From: an uncultured Bacilli bacterium
Lineage (GTDB): Bacteria > Bacillota_I > Bacilli_A > RF39 > UBA660
Direction: 5' to 3'
Length of the DNA: 5,123 nt
Assembly (NCBI GenBank): GCA_910585335.1
Contig: CAJUCU010000059.1
Span: forward strand, 1-5,123
Shown here: piece after piece, positions 5,064-5,123 of the stretch
Layout: every line of letters begins with the position of its first letter
How positions within the stretch are numbered: the first letter of the stretch is position 1
Notes under the pieces: generated by a model
Told to the model about the DNA's origin: nothing
What the model saw: the letters and a program-made list of their open reading frames with translations, nothing else
Database searches by the model: none
Position numbers and translations under genes: made by a program

Positions 5064-5123
5064 ATGATTAAATTATGTATTGTAGAGTTACAATTGATGT
5101 GGCACCTTGAGAGTATACAAAAA
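5064..5123 (+). CDS. Possible start of a divergent gene, cut by the window edge
   Basis: An ATG opens a frame of 20 codons that runs off the right edge with no stop. Its product begins MIKLCIVELQLMWHLE, which I do not recognise. GGAAAGGG lies nine bases upstream, a reasonable ribosome binding site. No clear plus-strand promoter is seen, although the AT-rich region that serves miaB could work in both directions. The opposite strand of the same stretch is also open from the edge down to a TAA at 5069-5067 and could instead be the tail of a minus-strand gene. Twenty codons cannot decide, so this is a weak call. Confidence 0.25.
   Translation, partial: MIKLCIVELQLMWHLESIQK

Overview
The window is an AT-rich stretch of a bacterial chromosome that looks like a low-GC, Gram-positive, endospore-forming member of the Bacilli/Firmicutes. 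The evidence is a clear CotE spore-coat protein, strong AGGAGG-type ribosome binding sites, sigma-A-like promoters, U-tailed intrinsic terminators, and the gene order miaB - ylbF/ymcA-family - cotE, which Bacillus subtilis also has. TGG encodes Trp and no gene is interrupted by TGA, so the code appears standard. Every gene ends in TAA or TAG. The exact lineage (Bacillales, Erysipelotrichales or a related gut Bacilli order) cannot be fixed from the sequence.

All seven complete genes lie on the minus strand, so they read from right to left. (1) About 5051-3211: a sigma-A-like promoter with an extended -10, then miaB (tRNA methylthiotransferase) overlapping a YlbF/YmcA-family gene, closed by a hairpin terminator. 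(2) 3175-2588: cotE (spore coat morphogenesis), with a sequence resembling a sigma-K promoter in its leader. (3) 2580-1956: rpsP (ribosomal protein S16) and khpA (KH-domain RNA-binding protein), one base apart, with a near-consensus sigma-A promoter and a strong terminator. The -35 box of this promoter lies inside a hairpin with a U-tail that could terminate cotE. (4) 1955-32: cdsA (CDP-diacylglycerol synthase) and rseP/rasP (site-2 protease), with their own promoter and a terminator.

Functionally these are mostly housekeeping genes: tRNA modification, translation, phospholipid synthesis and regulated intramembrane proteolysis, plus one sporulation gene. The interest is in how conserved Bacilli clusters are cut and joined. 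cotE is followed by rpsP instead of mutS-mutL. rpsP-khpA stands without rimM-trmD after it. cdsA-rseP has neither uppS before it nor dxr between. Gaps are short (about 10 to 116 bases), and each holds a terminator, a promoter or both. I see no mobile element, CRISPR array, riboswitch or RNA gene. I found no convincing undescribed system. The least explained sequence is the right edge (5052-5123), which could hold the start of a divergent plus-strand gene.
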